A stretch of 64,000 nt of DNA, taken from assembly GCF_000181495.1 (NCBI RefSeq), contig NZ_ABCF01000002.1:62001-126000 (forward strand), in the 5' to 3' direction. The notes below the pieces were generated by a model that was given only the letters and a program-made list of their open reading frames with translations, was not told the DNA's origin and ran no database searches. Below, one piece after another: positions 1-8,759 of the stretch. The stretch comes from Bacillus sp. SG-1 (GTDB lineage Bacteria > Bacillota > Bacilli > Bacillales > Bacillaceae_B). The translations under genes were made by a program, and so were the position numbers. Each line of letters begins with the position of its first letter. Position 1 is the stretch's first letter.

Positions 1-68
1 ATTGATACTATTAATTTAACGTAAGTTGATACATTCGTAAAGCTACACCCCTTATCATCGTCCCATTT

Positions 69-97
69 AAAAAAGCTCTGCAAAAATTGCAGAGCTT
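69..97 (-). terminator. Intrinsic terminator after the 49-aa membrane protein
   Basis: An 11-bp perfect stem (AAGCTCTGCAA / TTGCAGAGCTT) with a 3-nt loop is followed on the minus strand by six Ts. It begins at the stop codon of the small gene at 97-246. Confidence 0.85.
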
Positions 98-246
98 CAT
101 GCACCCAATACCAGCAGTCCTATCATTAAAAGAGACGGAACCCCATAATAAAGCAAGCTTTTATTGGTAACTATTCTATCTTGTTTACCTTTCCAGGTTT
201 CATACTTTTCATTCTTGGAAGTATACCAACTGCCTTGATTGTTCAA
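97..246 (-). CDS. Small protein with C-terminal membrane helix (49 aa)
   Basis: Found by reading the minus strand directly. The TTG start at 246 is preceded by AAGGAG with 9 nt spacing, and the stop overlaps a strong terminator, so this is very likely a real gene. The first 30 residues are hydrophilic and rich in Trp, Tyr, Lys and Gln (MNNQGSWYTSKNEK...). The last 19 residues (LLYYGVPSLLMIGLLVLGA) form one hydrophobic helix, as in a tail-anchored or single-span membrane protein. It is transcribed divergently from the gene at 423. I do not recognise a family and assign no function. Confidence 0.7.
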   Translation of the reverse strand: MNNQGSWYTSKNEKYETWKGKQDRIVTNKSLLYYGVPSLLMIGLLVLGA

Positions 247-422
247 TTAGAGTCACTCCTTCCTGATTCATTTAGTTGTGTTTACCCCATTTTCACTATT
301 CAAAAAATAGAAATATCAGGAAGACTCTATTTATTGTTTGACAGCTCGTTCAATAGGGAAATTTTAAATAAGCTCGTTTGGCTGTAGAACAAACACTATT
401 CTATTAATGGGAGGCTATAAAA

Positions 423-647
423 GTGAAGGACAATAATAAAAATAAAGGCAAAGGCTTCGAAAAATTTGATAACCCAGAACAATACGATAAAGACAAAGAA
501 AGTATCTTGGACAAATTTGAAAGTGAACAGCATGTAGATCCACTGCCCATGGAAGATATCAGAGAAGAAAAAATCGAAGAAAGAAAAAAATCGAACACTA
601 AAGACCAATCCTCAAGCGAAAAGAAATATGACCAGGATTATAACTAA
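423..647 (+). CDS. Hypothetical hydrophilic, charged small protein (74 aa)
   Basis: The GTG start is chosen because GGGAGG lies 8 nt upstream. The protein is almost entirely charged and polar, rich in Lys, Asp, Glu and Asn with no hydrophobic segment, so it is probably a disordered cytoplasmic protein. A bidirectional terminator sits about 90 bp downstream. Such short, highly charged proteins are common in spore formers, some of them stress- or spore-associated, but no specific family is recognised here and no function is assigned. Confidence 0.65.
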   Translation: MKDNNKNKGKGFEKFDNPEQYDKDKESILDKFESEQHVDPLPMEDIREEKIEERKKSNTKDQSSSEKKYDQDYN

Positions 648-736
648 ACTTAACGGCATACGGACTTGGCTAGCTCTGCATGAAAAAACAATGAACAAGC
701 TAGTTCGATAGTAAATTCATTCAAATGAAGATTCAA

Positions 737-771
737 AAAGAGCAGTCCCTTTTAATAAGGAACTGCTCTTT
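737..771. terminator. Bidirectional terminator between convergent genes
   Basis: The stem AAAGAGCAGT / ACTGCTCTTT has an inner CC(T)T/AAGG extension. It ends 3 bp before the stop of the convergent Cys-rich gene and serves both that gene and the one at 423-647. Confidence 0.75.
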
Positions 772-774
772 CTA

Positions 775-1101
775 TTAAATAAGCTTCTTGCATTCTTCTA
801 CACATTTGAAACAAGCGTCTGCACACTTTTGGCAATGAGTGTGATCATGTTTCTTACATTCGTTTCCACAAGCTCCACAGACTTCGACTAACAGCTGCAG
901 GATGCTCTTCACATTCGGGCTGCCATACTGCATGGCATTAATAGCAAGTGTGCAAACATCCGCACATTCCCTATCCAACCTGATACATTCTGCCATCTTT
1001 TTAACATCTTCCTCTTTCAAGCAGTTGTCAAAACAGACATTGCACGCTTCCAGACATTCCTGACATGCTTTTACACATTCTTCATAAGTTTGATTCATCA
1101 T
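775..1101 (-). CDS. Four-helix-bundle Cys-rich copper-binding protein (YhjQ/DUF326-like)
   Basis: A 108-aa protein with a regular pattern of paired cysteines along amphipathic helices (CVKACQECLEACNVC, CGACGNEC, CQKCADACFKC). This is the signature of the DUF326 / Csp-like four-helix bundle family, in which Cys residues face the core and can hold many Cu(I) ions. B. subtilis YhjQ is the closest relative I recall and has about the same length. The ATG at 1101 has AAGGCGG 5 nt upstream; the next ATG (1098) has 8 nt and is also possible. It has no signal peptide, so it is cytosolic. Copper storage is inferred from the family, not shown here. Confidence 0.8.
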   Translation of the reverse strand: MMNQTYEECVKACQECLEACNVCFDNCLKEEDVKKMAECIRLDRECADVCTLAINAMQYGSPNVKSILQLLVEVCGACGNECKKHDHTHCQKCADACFKCVEECKKLI

Positions 1102-1327
1102 AGTCACCGCCTTAAAAGTTTTTACAGAAATCTATTACCCTGTTTAATAACGAAAAAACTTGTTTATCTGTGAACTTAATTTCGAGGAACATAAGGAAAA
1201 ACTTAAAGGGAAAAAGAAAAAGCGACCACGGAACATCTAGAAAGGAATAACTAGCATGATTACAAAGAATTAACAAAAAAGCGGCAGCCTCAATAGACCG
1301 CCCCTCAAGATGGGTTAAAAATCACAC

Positions 1328-1996
1328 TTATAGAACTCTTTCTGTCCTTCCCATCTGAATTCTTTTCACATTACCAATAAAGGTTAACTCTTTTCCGTCT
1401 GCTATGATACCGTCTCCATCCTCTGCTGCATAGACCACCCTTCCTGTCGTAAAGGTGTATTCTTCCACAGATTGCTTGAAAGATACAGACCAGCGATTAT
1501 AGTGAGGAAGAAATTCGAATGGAACCACCTGCAAAGTTTCCAGTTGTGTATATGTTTGCAGGGCACTCTCGAGACCATTTTGAAAAAGGTCAAAGATACC
1601 AGCACCCAAGCCGAACTGGACAGCTCCCCCACTTACACCTGCCAAGATTCCACCCTTGTTGTAATAGTCTATGAGAAATGAATCAAGTCCCCTCTTTCGA
1701 AGATTCTCTCGAAATATAAGCGGGCTGCCGCCTGATAAATGAATAGCATCACTTTCCATCACCGCTTCAAGTAATCCCTCATCATATTCATCTGCTATAT
1801 CAAAAAATAGTAATTCACCGAGTCCATATCTCTGATAATAACGTAATTGTTTACGATAATGACTGCGATCCCCATCATCGTTACAAGGAATGTAAGCAAT
1901 GACAGGCTCGGCCTTCCCAAATGATTCAAAAAGTTTTTTATCAATTTTACGATTTTCATCTATCACCTGGTCACTGTACATAAAAAGTTTGCCCAT
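1328..1996 (-). CDS. Type 1 glutamine-amidotransferase-like / S51-family peptidase
   Basis: A 222-aa cytoplasmic protein of the peptidase E (S51) / class I amidotransferase-like fold. It has a glycine-rich HLSGGSP motif near residue 87 and the nucleophile elbow AGVSGGAV with the probable catalytic Ser at 122. Known S51 members hydrolyse Asp-X dipeptides or cyanophycin, but many Bacillus members are uncharacterised. The ATG at 1996 is preceded by an ideal AGGAGGAGATTCT; a longer in-frame reading to 2170 would run backwards through a terminator and the upstream gene, so it is rejected. The gene follows the membrane-protein gene at 2053 but a terminator separates them. Confidence 0.7.
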   Translation of the reverse strand: MGKLFMYSDQVIDENRKIDKKLFESFGKAEPVIAYIPCNDDGDRSHYRKQLRYYQRYGLGELLFFDIADEYDEGLLEAVMESDAIHLSGGSPLIFRENLRKRGLDSFLIDYYNKGGILAGVSGGAVQFGLGAGIFDLFQNGLESALQTYTQLETLQVVPFEFLPHYNRWSVSFKQSVEEYTFTTGRVVYAAEDGDGIIADGKELTFIGNVKRIQMGRTERVL

Positions 1997-2010
1997 AGAA
2001 TCTCCTCCTG

Positions 2011-2041
2011 AAAAAAATGCCCGGCAGCATATACCGGGCAA
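2011..2041 (-). terminator. Terminator after the 516-aa membrane protein gene
   Basis: Stem TGCCCGG / CCGGGCA followed on the minus strand by seven Ts, between the stop at 2053 and the ribosome binding site of the S51 peptidase gene. Confidence 0.85.
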
Positions 2042-2052
2042 GAAAGTTGAGC

Positions 2053-3603
2053 TTAAAATAAATTGAAAATATAGGGACCGACAGAGAAGATATAGAGAAC
2101 CATATAAACTAGCAAGTAGTAGAATACACCCGCAAACGTACCCCAATCTGGATCTCTGCCAATCTTCCAAATCAGTGCTGCCACAACGCTGATAATAATT
2201 AATATTATCGTGCCGCTATGATTGAACGTATAATAGAATGGTGCCATTTCATAAAAATAAGGATTCATTGCCTGATTCATGTAGGTGAATGGCATAAGGA
2301 TGAAAATGAATATCGCTACATATTCGACCCAGTTAATGCCGTCTTTTTCAAAAATATTTGGCCTTAAGATATAAAGAAGCAATAAAAGTGTTAGAGACGG
2401 CAGATACCAATAGAATGAAGTCAGAGCCGTCACCATGCTGCTGAACAGCATCAAGAAAGAGTTATAGCCGCTCAACTTCCAATCCTCAGCTGAGAGTTCT
2501 GTACTCTCTGCCTTCACTTGACTGTTTTGCGATGCTCCAAACAGCTTATAATAATCCCCATTAAAAGAGATCCACAGCAGGGATTCTTCATTGGCTTTCA
2601 TCGGATTTTGAGCCACATTGTTATTAGTATTGACAGGCCTGGCGACAACCTGATTGCCTCCTTGGAATTTTCCTGAATACAACCTCATATTGCTGTTGTC
2701 TCCGATTCTCTGTCCTTCCGCAGTGAATACAAGGTGCAGTTCTCCATTAAGAGTGACAAGAGTTGCATCATCTGGAGCTTGCAGTTTAGAAGCGCTTTCT
2801 TCATTGAAAAAATTCAGCTGCTGGACGGATAACGGATTGCCTCCTATATCACTTATTTTCCCAGTCGCTTTATACATGGTATAAGAAAGCGAACCGCCCG
2901 TTCTCATCTGCCTTCCGTAAATGATTGTCAAGTCATCATCCTTGATATTCAGCACTAGGCTGCCAAGCTGGTCATAGAGTGAATTCTTCACGGACAAAAC
3001 GGCTTCCTCATTCACTTCACCAGAGGTATCGACCAGGAAAACGTCAGCATTCGCATCATCTCTTTGATGAACAACAGCATAACTGCCATCGCTTCCGAAT
3101 ACTATATCTATTATTTCATTTGTAAATGTATGTATTTCCGTCGTTTCACTCGTATTGAAGTCATATGTATATACTATTCCATTTTTCCAGTACAGAACGT
3201 TTTCTTCTTCTGTTGCAAGGCCGCTAACTTCTTCATCGATTACTTTTGTTCCTCCATCACCGGTTAGCGTTAAGTTCCCTTGCGAGAGGGTAATAAAGTT
3301 TTCTCCATCAGTCCAAAAAGGAAATCCCCTCGGTACATCCATTGCGATTTCTTCATAGCTTTCAATTGATAAGCCTTCTCCTATGACGAACTTATTTACC
3401 TTGTCGACATTAGTAAGGTAAAGTTCATTTTCTCGCTGAAATGTAATAGGCAGTTCCTTGCCGTCATAATCAAGGGCGATTGATCTGCTCCATTCCTCAT
3501 TCGGCAGTTTCGTCATAGTGGAAAGCTGGTGAAAATATAATGCTGCCAGAAGTGCAATCACTACCAGCGATGGTAATCCAAAAGCTTTTAATTTTTCTTT
3601 CAT
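2053..3603 (-). CDS. Hypothetical membrane protein with extracytoplasmic domain (516 aa)
   Basis: An N-terminal hydrophobic segment (residues 10-27) is followed by about 350 residues of soluble, beta-rich sequence with repeated hydrophobic-Gly-Asp turns reminiscent of a propeller. Four or five membrane helices follow in the last 130 residues. The topology suggests an exported sensor- or receptor-like domain on a membrane base. AAAGGATG precedes the ATG. The gene is downstream of an ECF sigma gene in the same orientation with a 205-bp gap, so it could be a target or partner of that sigma factor, but this is inference. No family is recognised. Confidence 0.65.
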   Translation of the reverse strand: MKEKLKAFGLPSLVVIALLAALYFHQLSTMTKLPNEEWSRSIALDYDGKELPITFQRENELYLTNVDKVNKFVIGEGLSIESYEEIAMDVPRGFPFWTDGENFITLSQGNLTLTGDGGTKVIDEEVSGLATEEENVLYWKNGIVYTYDFNTSETTEIHTFTNEIIDIVFGSDGSYAVVHQRDDANADVFLVDTSGEVNEEAVLSVKNSLYDQLGSLVLNIKDDDLTIIYGRQMRTGGSLSYTMYKATGKISDIGGNPLSVQQLNFFNEESASKLQAPDDATLVTLNGELHLVFTAEGQRIGDNSNMRLYSGKFQGGNQVVARPVNTNNNVAQNPMKANEESLLWISFNGDYYKLFGASQNSQVKAESTELSAEDWKLSGYNSFLMLFSSMVTALTSFYWYLPSLTLLLLLYILRPNIFEKDGINWVEYVAIFIFILMPFTYMNQAMNPYFYEMAPFYYTFNHSGTIILIIISVVAALIWKIGRDPDWGTFAGVFYYLLVYMVLYIFSVGPYIFNLF

Positions 3604-3808
3604 CGAAACATCCTTTTATGTTTTTTTCTCAATTGTCTTGCTATAAAGAGAGTAATAGAATGTATAATTACAATCCTGTAACAGCAATTGGCACATGTAA
3701 AATATTAGGTGGAATTTTCCGAAAAGTCAATGCTTTCCAGATAAATATACATTTTTTCAAAAGAACAAGAAAAGAAGGAGTCCCCCAAGAAAACTCCTCC
3801 ATGTCCAT

Positions 3809-4327
3809 TTAAGCACTGTATTTCAATGTATATAGATTTTTTAATTTTTTTCTTGCCCTGAAGAATCTTGTCTTTACTGTACTTCTCTTTAAATCGAGCT
3901 TTTCGGCTATTTCTTCCTCATTCATTCCATACTGGACCCTCAACAGGAAAACTTGTTGTTGAGCTAAAGGCAATTGTCTGATTTCGGTCACTAATTCTTC
4001 CTTTAACAATGTGATATCAACCGTTCTTTCAACATCTTCCTGTGAAGACGATAATAGACAATCCAATTCCATGTTGAAGGGATCGATGGGAACCTCCCCT
4101 GCCCTTATCTCTTTCCTGATGAAGTCAATACTAGTACGAGTAGCGATGGAAGACAGCCACCCTCCAGCTTTTTTTTCATCGATTAAAGTATCAATTTTCT
4201 TATATGCTTTTAAAAACGTTTCCTGGACAATATCCTCTGATAAACTGCTGTCTCTAGTAATTCGCAGCGCTATATGATAGACCAGTTTATGATATTGCAA
4301 GTATAATTGGTCGAAATGGACTGCCAT
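3809..4327 (-). CDS. ECF-type RNA polymerase sigma factor (172 aa)
   Basis: The protein has the two-domain ECF layout. A sigma-2 region near residues 10-75 includes EDIVQETFLKAYKK and GGWLSSIATRTSIDFIRK. A sigma-4 region near residues 110-165 includes LPLAQQQVFLLRV and the helix-turn-helix EEEIAEKLDLKRSTVKTRFFRARKKL. It would direct RNA polymerase to an extracytoplasmic-stress regulon. It starts 24 bp after the ABC permease gene and is probably in the same operon, which would tie it to the GntR regulator at 7161. No obvious membrane anti-sigma gene with a standard zinc-binding motif follows it. GGGGGGAGAG precedes the ATG. Confidence 0.85.
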   Translation of the reverse strand: MAVHFDQLYLQYHKLVYHIALRITRDSSLSEDIVQETFLKAYKKIDTLIDEKKAGGWLSSIATRTSIDFIRKEIRAGEVPIDPFNMELDCLLSSSQEDVERTVDITLLKEELVTEIRQLPLAQQQVFLLRVQYGMNEEEIAEKLDLKRSTVKTRFFRARKKLKNLYTLKYSA

Positions 4328-4350
4328 GCAACTCTCCCCCCTTTTCCTTT

Positions 4351-6303
4351 CTATCTCTCAAAGTGATCCATAATATAATCCGGTATATTTTCTGCCTTGA
4401 TTCCTTTCACATGCGGGTAGTCCTGCCCTTTAAAATAAAATGCGGCCATATATTCACTTTCAATAGTCCAGGACTTCATTTCCAGCAAATCTTTCACTTT
4501 TTGTTCAGAGGTAATTCTCAAGGCCTTGTTATCCTCTTCCAGTGTGGCGATCGAGTCATGCAAATCGACTTCCATTCCAAGGGGTGTTTGGTGATCCTCC
4601 CGTTTATAAATAAGGATCTTTGAAACATCTTCAGGTAATACTTTTACTTGATTAAACAGGTCTTTTTCCATCAGCCATGTTTCAAAGTTTGAATAAGATG
4701 GTTTCCAAGGAACATACAATCTCTGTTCATTTGCAAGCAGGATTTCAATATCATACAGAGTCTCCGATCTGTCCACCATGCTTTCATATGACTCTTCCAA
4801 TACTTCTTTCTTGAGTTTATCTATCGCTTCCTCTAATAATGATTCATCAGTAATGCTCACTTGCTTATCTTGAGGTCCTCTTGCTGTTATCGTAAGCTTG
4901 TCTGCAAGGTGCGTATCCACTGATAAAATTTGATGTGCTGATTCCTTATATTCAACAGATTCATATATGGATTCATAATAGAAGTCAAAATGAGTGCGGT
5001 CGATTTCGTAGTTTCGTATAACCTTTTTGCCCGCCTTCAATTCATAAACTATATACAACTGCACTGATCCTTTACTTTCTTTATCAGAAATGATTGCTCC
5101 ATGAAGGTCCTTGACGTTTCGAATATTCTCCTCATTCGAGAGGTAACGAACCGGTTCCTCTTCGTATTCTTCCAAATAGGAATAAATATGGTCATTGAAA
5201 TAAATTCTTTCAATTTCATTCAAATCTGGTACATAAGATTCGTAATTTTTGAAACCAAAATGAATGAAGACGGCTATACCAGTCAGAAAGAAGGCAAATA
5301 TAGCCATTTCTTTCAGTCTCAGCCCAATTCTCCACGTTTTCTGGACGATCATTTCTGAGAGTAAGTAACCAACTGCAAATCCAACACCATACCCAAAGAG
5401 AGTCCAAGGCAGCGTTTTTTGTACTGCACTGAAATAACCTCCTGAAACCAACATGACTCCAATGATTAAGCCAAACTTAAAAACTGGCTGCAATACTGGA
5501 AACGCAAATGTCTGTGAAGTCGTTTCAATTTTTCTCCTTTTATATAAAACAAGAGCAAGTATCCAGAACACGAAGATCAAGAACACGTAAATAATAATCT
5601 CGGTAAACGAAAGCTGAACCTCATTAAACAGACCCGCTTTAATAATCGGAGAGAAATCTTCCGATCGGACAGCCAGGTAGTACTCTTCTGGAAATCCAAA
5701 TAAGAAATTTTTTATATTGAGTACGGACAATATATACATGCCTGAAGGAAATAACAGTAATACATAGGTCAATACAGCTTGTACAACAGAAAGCCCTGTT
5801 ATCATGGCAACGGTGATGCCGCATACATAAAATAAAACAACCATTAAAATTGTCACCAGAGCCCAGCTTATGATATCGTCTGCCTGAAAGTGACTACCCA
5901 AGTCATTCGTTAATGTAAGGAAAACCATAATCATTGCGGTGAACACAACAGGAAGTATCAGCATGATAATACCTGCAGCTGAAAAATGCATGAAAAGTTT
6001 TTTCCTCCTGATTGGAAGGCTGTGAATCATATCTGCCTGCTGTTTCACATGTAAAAACCGAAATGAGAAAATGGACAATAATACAGGAATGACCATCATT
6101 AAACCGGCTTGAAGAACAAAGTTGATCTGAAACATTTGCCCGTATGTAAGCAGATAAGAAGGTTCCTCACTGGTGAGCATCATCCACACGTTCAATGGAA
6201 GAGCAAATATCAGTCCTGCAAAATAGACAATCCCTATCCAACCAGTATTCCTGCCTATGAGAGTCATTATTTCTTTATTAACCAAGGATTTGCTTGACTG
6301 CAT
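4351..6303 (-). CDS. ABC transporter permease, large ABC-2 type with extracytoplasmic domain
   Basis: A 650-aa integral membrane protein with about six N-terminal helices, a pair of helices around residues 270-370, and a large hydrophilic C-terminal domain of about 270 residues. This resembles permeases of GntR-linked Bacillus exporters of the YtrBCD kind. I chose the ATG at 6303 because GGGGGAT lies 8 nt upstream; an ATG at 6342 lacks a site and would overlap the ATPase gene by 65 bp instead of 26. With the ATPase at 6278 it should form a homodimeric-type exporter, possibly for an antimicrobial peptide or envelope stress. The substrate cannot be read from sequence. Confidence 0.8.
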   Translation of the reverse strand: MQSSKSLVNKEIMTLIGRNTGWIGIVYFAGLIFALPLNVWMMLTSEEPSYLLTYGQMFQINFVLQAGLMMVIPVLLSIFSFRFLHVKQQADMIHSLPIRRKKLFMHFSAAGIIMLILPVVFTAMIMVFLTLTNDLGSHFQADDIISWALVTILMVVLFYVCGITVAMITGLSVVQAVLTYVLLLFPSGMYILSVLNIKNFLFGFPEEYYLAVRSEDFSPIIKAGLFNEVQLSFTEIIIYVFLIFVFWILALVLYKRRKIETTSQTFAFPVLQPVFKFGLIIGVMLVSGGYFSAVQKTLPWTLFGYGVGFAVGYLLSEMIVQKTWRIGLRLKEMAIFAFFLTGIAVFIHFGFKNYESYVPDLNEIERIYFNDHIYSYLEEYEEEPVRYLSNEENIRNVKDLHGAIISDKESKGSVQLYIVYELKAGKKVIRNYEIDRTHFDFYYESIYESVEYKESAHQILSVDTHLADKLTITARGPQDKQVSITDESLLEEAIDKLKKEVLEESYESMVDRSETLYDIEILLANEQRLYVPWKPSYSNFETWLMEKDLFNQVKVLPEDVSKILIYKREDHQTPLGMEVDLHDSIATLEEDNKALRITSEQKVKDLLEMKSWTIESEYMAAFYFKGQDYPHVKGIKAENIPDYIMDHFER

Positions 6304-7177
6304 AGCCGGCATCCCCCATTTCATGAATGAATATTTCTTCAAGTGTCAAAGGAAGCAGATCAAAAAGGACTGGCTGAAAATCGTTCACAACATCTTCTAT
6401 CGCTGTTTCTTCGCCCTTAATAATGCAGGAGATGACACTTCCTCTCTGCTCTTTCTGCAATACATTGAGACGATCAAACAATTCTTTAGGAGGTTGATTT
6501 TTAAAAGCAACTTGAATCTTATGAAACTCAGACTTTAATTCATCCAATTCCTTCTCCACTAAAAGACGGCCCTTATGCAGAATTCCTACATGATCGCAAA
6601 GATCTTCTATTTCTTCGAGGTTATGGGAGGAAATCAAAATGGTCATTTCCCGAAGAGCAACTTCTTCCATCAAGATGGATTTAATTTTTTTTCGTACCAC
6701 AGGATCCAGACCATCCATCGGCTCATCTAAAATCATGACTTCCGGACGGCACGATAACGCAAGCCAGAAAGCCGCCTGTCTTTGAACTCCCTTTGAAAAT
6801 TTATGCAGCTTGACCTTCGGGTCGATGCCCAAAATCAGGCCTAATTCATTAAATCGTTCCTCATCCCAGCTATTAAAAAGACGTCTGTAAAATGCGGCCA
6901 TTTGCTTTATGTTATACTGCGGCAGAAAACCTGGTGTATCCGCTAAAAAGAATAACTTTTGTTTGGCTGCAGCGTTTTCGAAAACCGGTTCGCCATCTAT
7001 GTAAGCTTCACCTTTCTCTGGTTTATAGATACCGCTCAATATTTTCAGAAGAGTTGTTTTTCCCGCTCCATTTGATCCCAGCAAACCGTATACAGATCCT
7101 TGATTAATCGTTAGGGATACATTATATACACTCTCTCTGCCTTCAAACTGCTTAGACACTTCATGAAGTTGAATCAT
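6278..7177 (-). CDS. ABC transporter ATP-binding protein
   Basis: A 299-aa ATPase with Walker A GSNGAGKT (residues 34-41), a diverged signature FSKGV (127-131) in place of LSGGQ, Walker B VMILDE (147-152), D-loop GLDP and switch His in SSHNLEE. The C-terminal 80 residues form the extension typical of drug or lantibiotic exporter ATPases. The start overlaps the GntR stop by 17 bp and the stop overlaps the permease start, so the three genes are translationally coupled. GGGAGGGGGAG lies in front of the ATG. It powers the permease encoded at 4351-6303. Confidence 0.9.
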   Translation of the reverse strand: MIQLHEVSKQFEGRESVYNVSLTINQGSVYGLLGSNGAGKTTLLKILSGIYKPEKGEAYIDGEPVFENAAAKQKLFFLADTPGFLPQYNIKQMAAFYRRLFNSWDEERFNELGLILGIDPKVKLHKFSKGVQRQAAFWLALSCRPEVMILDEPMDGLDPVVRKKIKSILMEEVALREMTILISSHNLEEIEDLCDHVGILHKGRLLVEKELDELKSEFHKIQVAFKNQPPKELFDRLNVLQKEQRGSVISCIIKGEETAIEDVVNDFQPVLFDLLPLTLEEIFIHEMGDAGYAVKQILG

Positions 7178-7559
7178 AGGAATCTCCCCCTCCCACTTTT
7201 TGTTCTATTTTCTTGATGAGTTCAATAATTTCCGCTGACGAGATTCCAAGATACATCCCCTCAGCAATGAGCTTTTCCAACTCTGAAATGACGTTTTTCA
7301 TTTTCTCTGAATTCTGGGTATGGGCAGCGGGATTCACAAAGCTGCCCCTTCCTTTTACAGAGTAGATATACCCTTGGTTTTCTAGTTCTCTGTAAGCTTT
7401 TTGAATGGTATTTGGATTTATCGTAAGCTCCCCTGCTAATGTTCTCACTGAGGGCAATTGTTCATCTGCCTTTAATATTTCATTGATTATCAATTCCTTA
7501 AGCTTTTCAACAAGCTGCTCATAAATCGGTTTCCGGCTTCTTAAATCCAATTCGAACAT
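7161..7559 (-). CDS. GntR-family (YtrA-type) transcriptional regulator
   Basis: A 132-aa protein with an N-terminal winged helix (residues about 10-75: PIYEQLVEKLKELI, LPSVRTLAGELTINPNTIQKAY, GYIYSVKGRGSFV) and only a short helical C-terminal dimerisation tail. This is the YtrA/YhcF subclass, which usually represses its own operon and an adjacent ABC transporter. It is the first gene of the operon with the ATPase, permease and ECF sigma factor. A perfect 12-bp palindrome overlaps the start-site region of its likely promoter, consistent with autorepression relieved by a ligand or envelope stress. Confidence 0.9.
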   Translation of the reverse strand: MFELDLRSRKPIYEQLVEKLKELIINEILKADEQLPSVRTLAGELTINPNTIQKAYRELENQGYIYSVKGRGSFVNPAAHTQNSEKMKNVISELEKLIAEGMYLGISSAEIIELIKKIEQKVGGGDSYDSTS

Positions 7560-7592
7560 ATATACCCTCCCATCTGTATGCAGTGTACTATG

Positions 7593-7615
7593 TGTATTAA
7601 TACAGTTAATTATAC
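7593..7615 (-). promoter_or_regulatory. Probable promoter and GntR operator
   Basis: On the minus strand TATAAT (7609-7614) is followed directly by the perfect palindrome TGTATTAATACA (7593-7604), just downstream of the -10 box and 35 bp before the regulator start. The position and symmetry fit a YtrA-type operator. The -35 box is weak. This is inferred from sequence only. Confidence 0.6.
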
Positions 7616-7745
7616 TTTAGCTTTTTTTGAAAGAAAAGAACTTTTTTAGATTTTTTTCAAATTACCAACCATCCCCCCCTGCATAATCCCTCAATACACA
7701 GGAAAGAATTAACTTAAAATACTAATAGAACAAGAGGTGCTTATA

Positions 7746-8609
7746 GTGAAGAAGATAATTGACCTAATCGTGTTGGGATTAATAGCAACCGGAATATTAT
7801 TGACTGGGTGTAACAATGAAGAAAACGGAGACGGCGAGGACAAGTCTCTTGTCATCGGACTAAATAACTGGGCAGAAAATATAGCTGTCTCAAACATGTG
7901 GAAAATTCTTTTGGAAGAAAAGGAATATGAAGTTGAATTAAAATCAATGGAAAAAGCACCTGTTTGGCTGGGAATTACGAGAGATGAACTGGACATAGCT
8001 CCCGAAGTTTGGCTTCCCAATACAGACAAACCTCTTATGGATAAATATGGAGAACAACTTAACATGCATGAAGTTTGGTATGAAAATACAGGACTAGGTC
8101 TTGTTGTCCCTTCTTATATGGAGGATATCACAAGTATTGAAGAACTAAATGCAAGAAAAGATGAATTCGGCGGTCGGATTGTAGGAATCGACCCTGGTGC
8201 AAGCCTAACATCGATGACTCAGAAGGCTATCGAGGAATATGGCCTTGAACTTGATCTTGTGACGAGTTCCGGACCCGCGATGATTGCCGAATTGTCAAAA
8301 GCCTATAAAGATAAGGAGCCGATTGTGGTCACCCTTTGGAATCCGCATTGGGCTTTCTCTGAATACGACTTGAAGTATCTTGAAGATCCAAAGAAAGTGT
8401 ATGGTGAAGCAGATGATATATACTACATGACAAGGAAAGGTTTCGAGGAGGATCATCCAGAGGTTGTTAAATCGATGAATACTTGGAAAATGGATGATGA
8501 ATCCCTTGGTAACCTGATGGCTGTTATTAAGGATACAGGCGACCCGGCTGAAGGAGCTAAAGCTTGGATTGAAGATAACCGCGAAATGGTGGATCAATGG
8601 CTTAAGTGA
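7746..8609 (+). CDS. Glycine betaine/proline-type ABC substrate-binding lipoprotein (OpuAC domain)
   Basis: A 287-aa lipoprotein. The signal ends in lipobox LLTGC, with Cys22 the lipidation site. The mature part has OpuAC features: LGITRDELDIAPEVWLP, GLVVPSYM, GIDPGASLTSMTQKAIEEYGL and VVTLWNPHWAF, with Trp residues that in this family line the quaternary-ammonium box. GTG at 7746 is preferred over GTG 7737 because AAGAGGTG ends 6 nt before it. No permease or ATPase gene is adjacent, so it either feeds a transporter encoded elsewhere or acts as a stand-alone binding protein. Osmoprotectant uptake is the family role; the exact ligand is unknown. Confidence 0.85.
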   Translation: MKKIIDLIVLGLIATGILLTGCNNEENGDGEDKSLVIGLNNWAENIAVSNMWKILLEEKEYEVELKSMEKAPVWLGITRDELDIAPEVWLPNTDKPLMDKYGEQLNMHEVWYENTGLGLVVPSYMEDITSIEELNARKDEFGGRIVGIDPGASLTSMTQKAIEEYGLELDLVTSSGPAMIAELSKAYKDKEPIVVTLWNPHWAFSEYDLKYLEDPKKVYGEADDIYYMTRKGFEEDHPEVVKSMNTWKMDDESLGNLMAVIKDTGDPAEGAKAWIEDNREMVDQWLK

Positions 8610-8759
8610 TGTTATTTTTGATGGGCTCCAGAAGGTATAGGGACTTTTGCTTGAGGTTTCCAGGACAATTTTTTAGTGGATTGTTGCCGTGTGGCTCTTT
8701 GAACAATTCTTGAGGATTATAGTTTTTTTTCTTGGTTTTATACATTGTGGTTTTGAAAA

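Noticed and set aside
2053-2170. Longer peptidase reading beginning at 2170
   Set aside because: It would cross a strong terminator and overlap the upstream membrane-protein gene; the ATG at 1996 has an ideal ribosome binding site.
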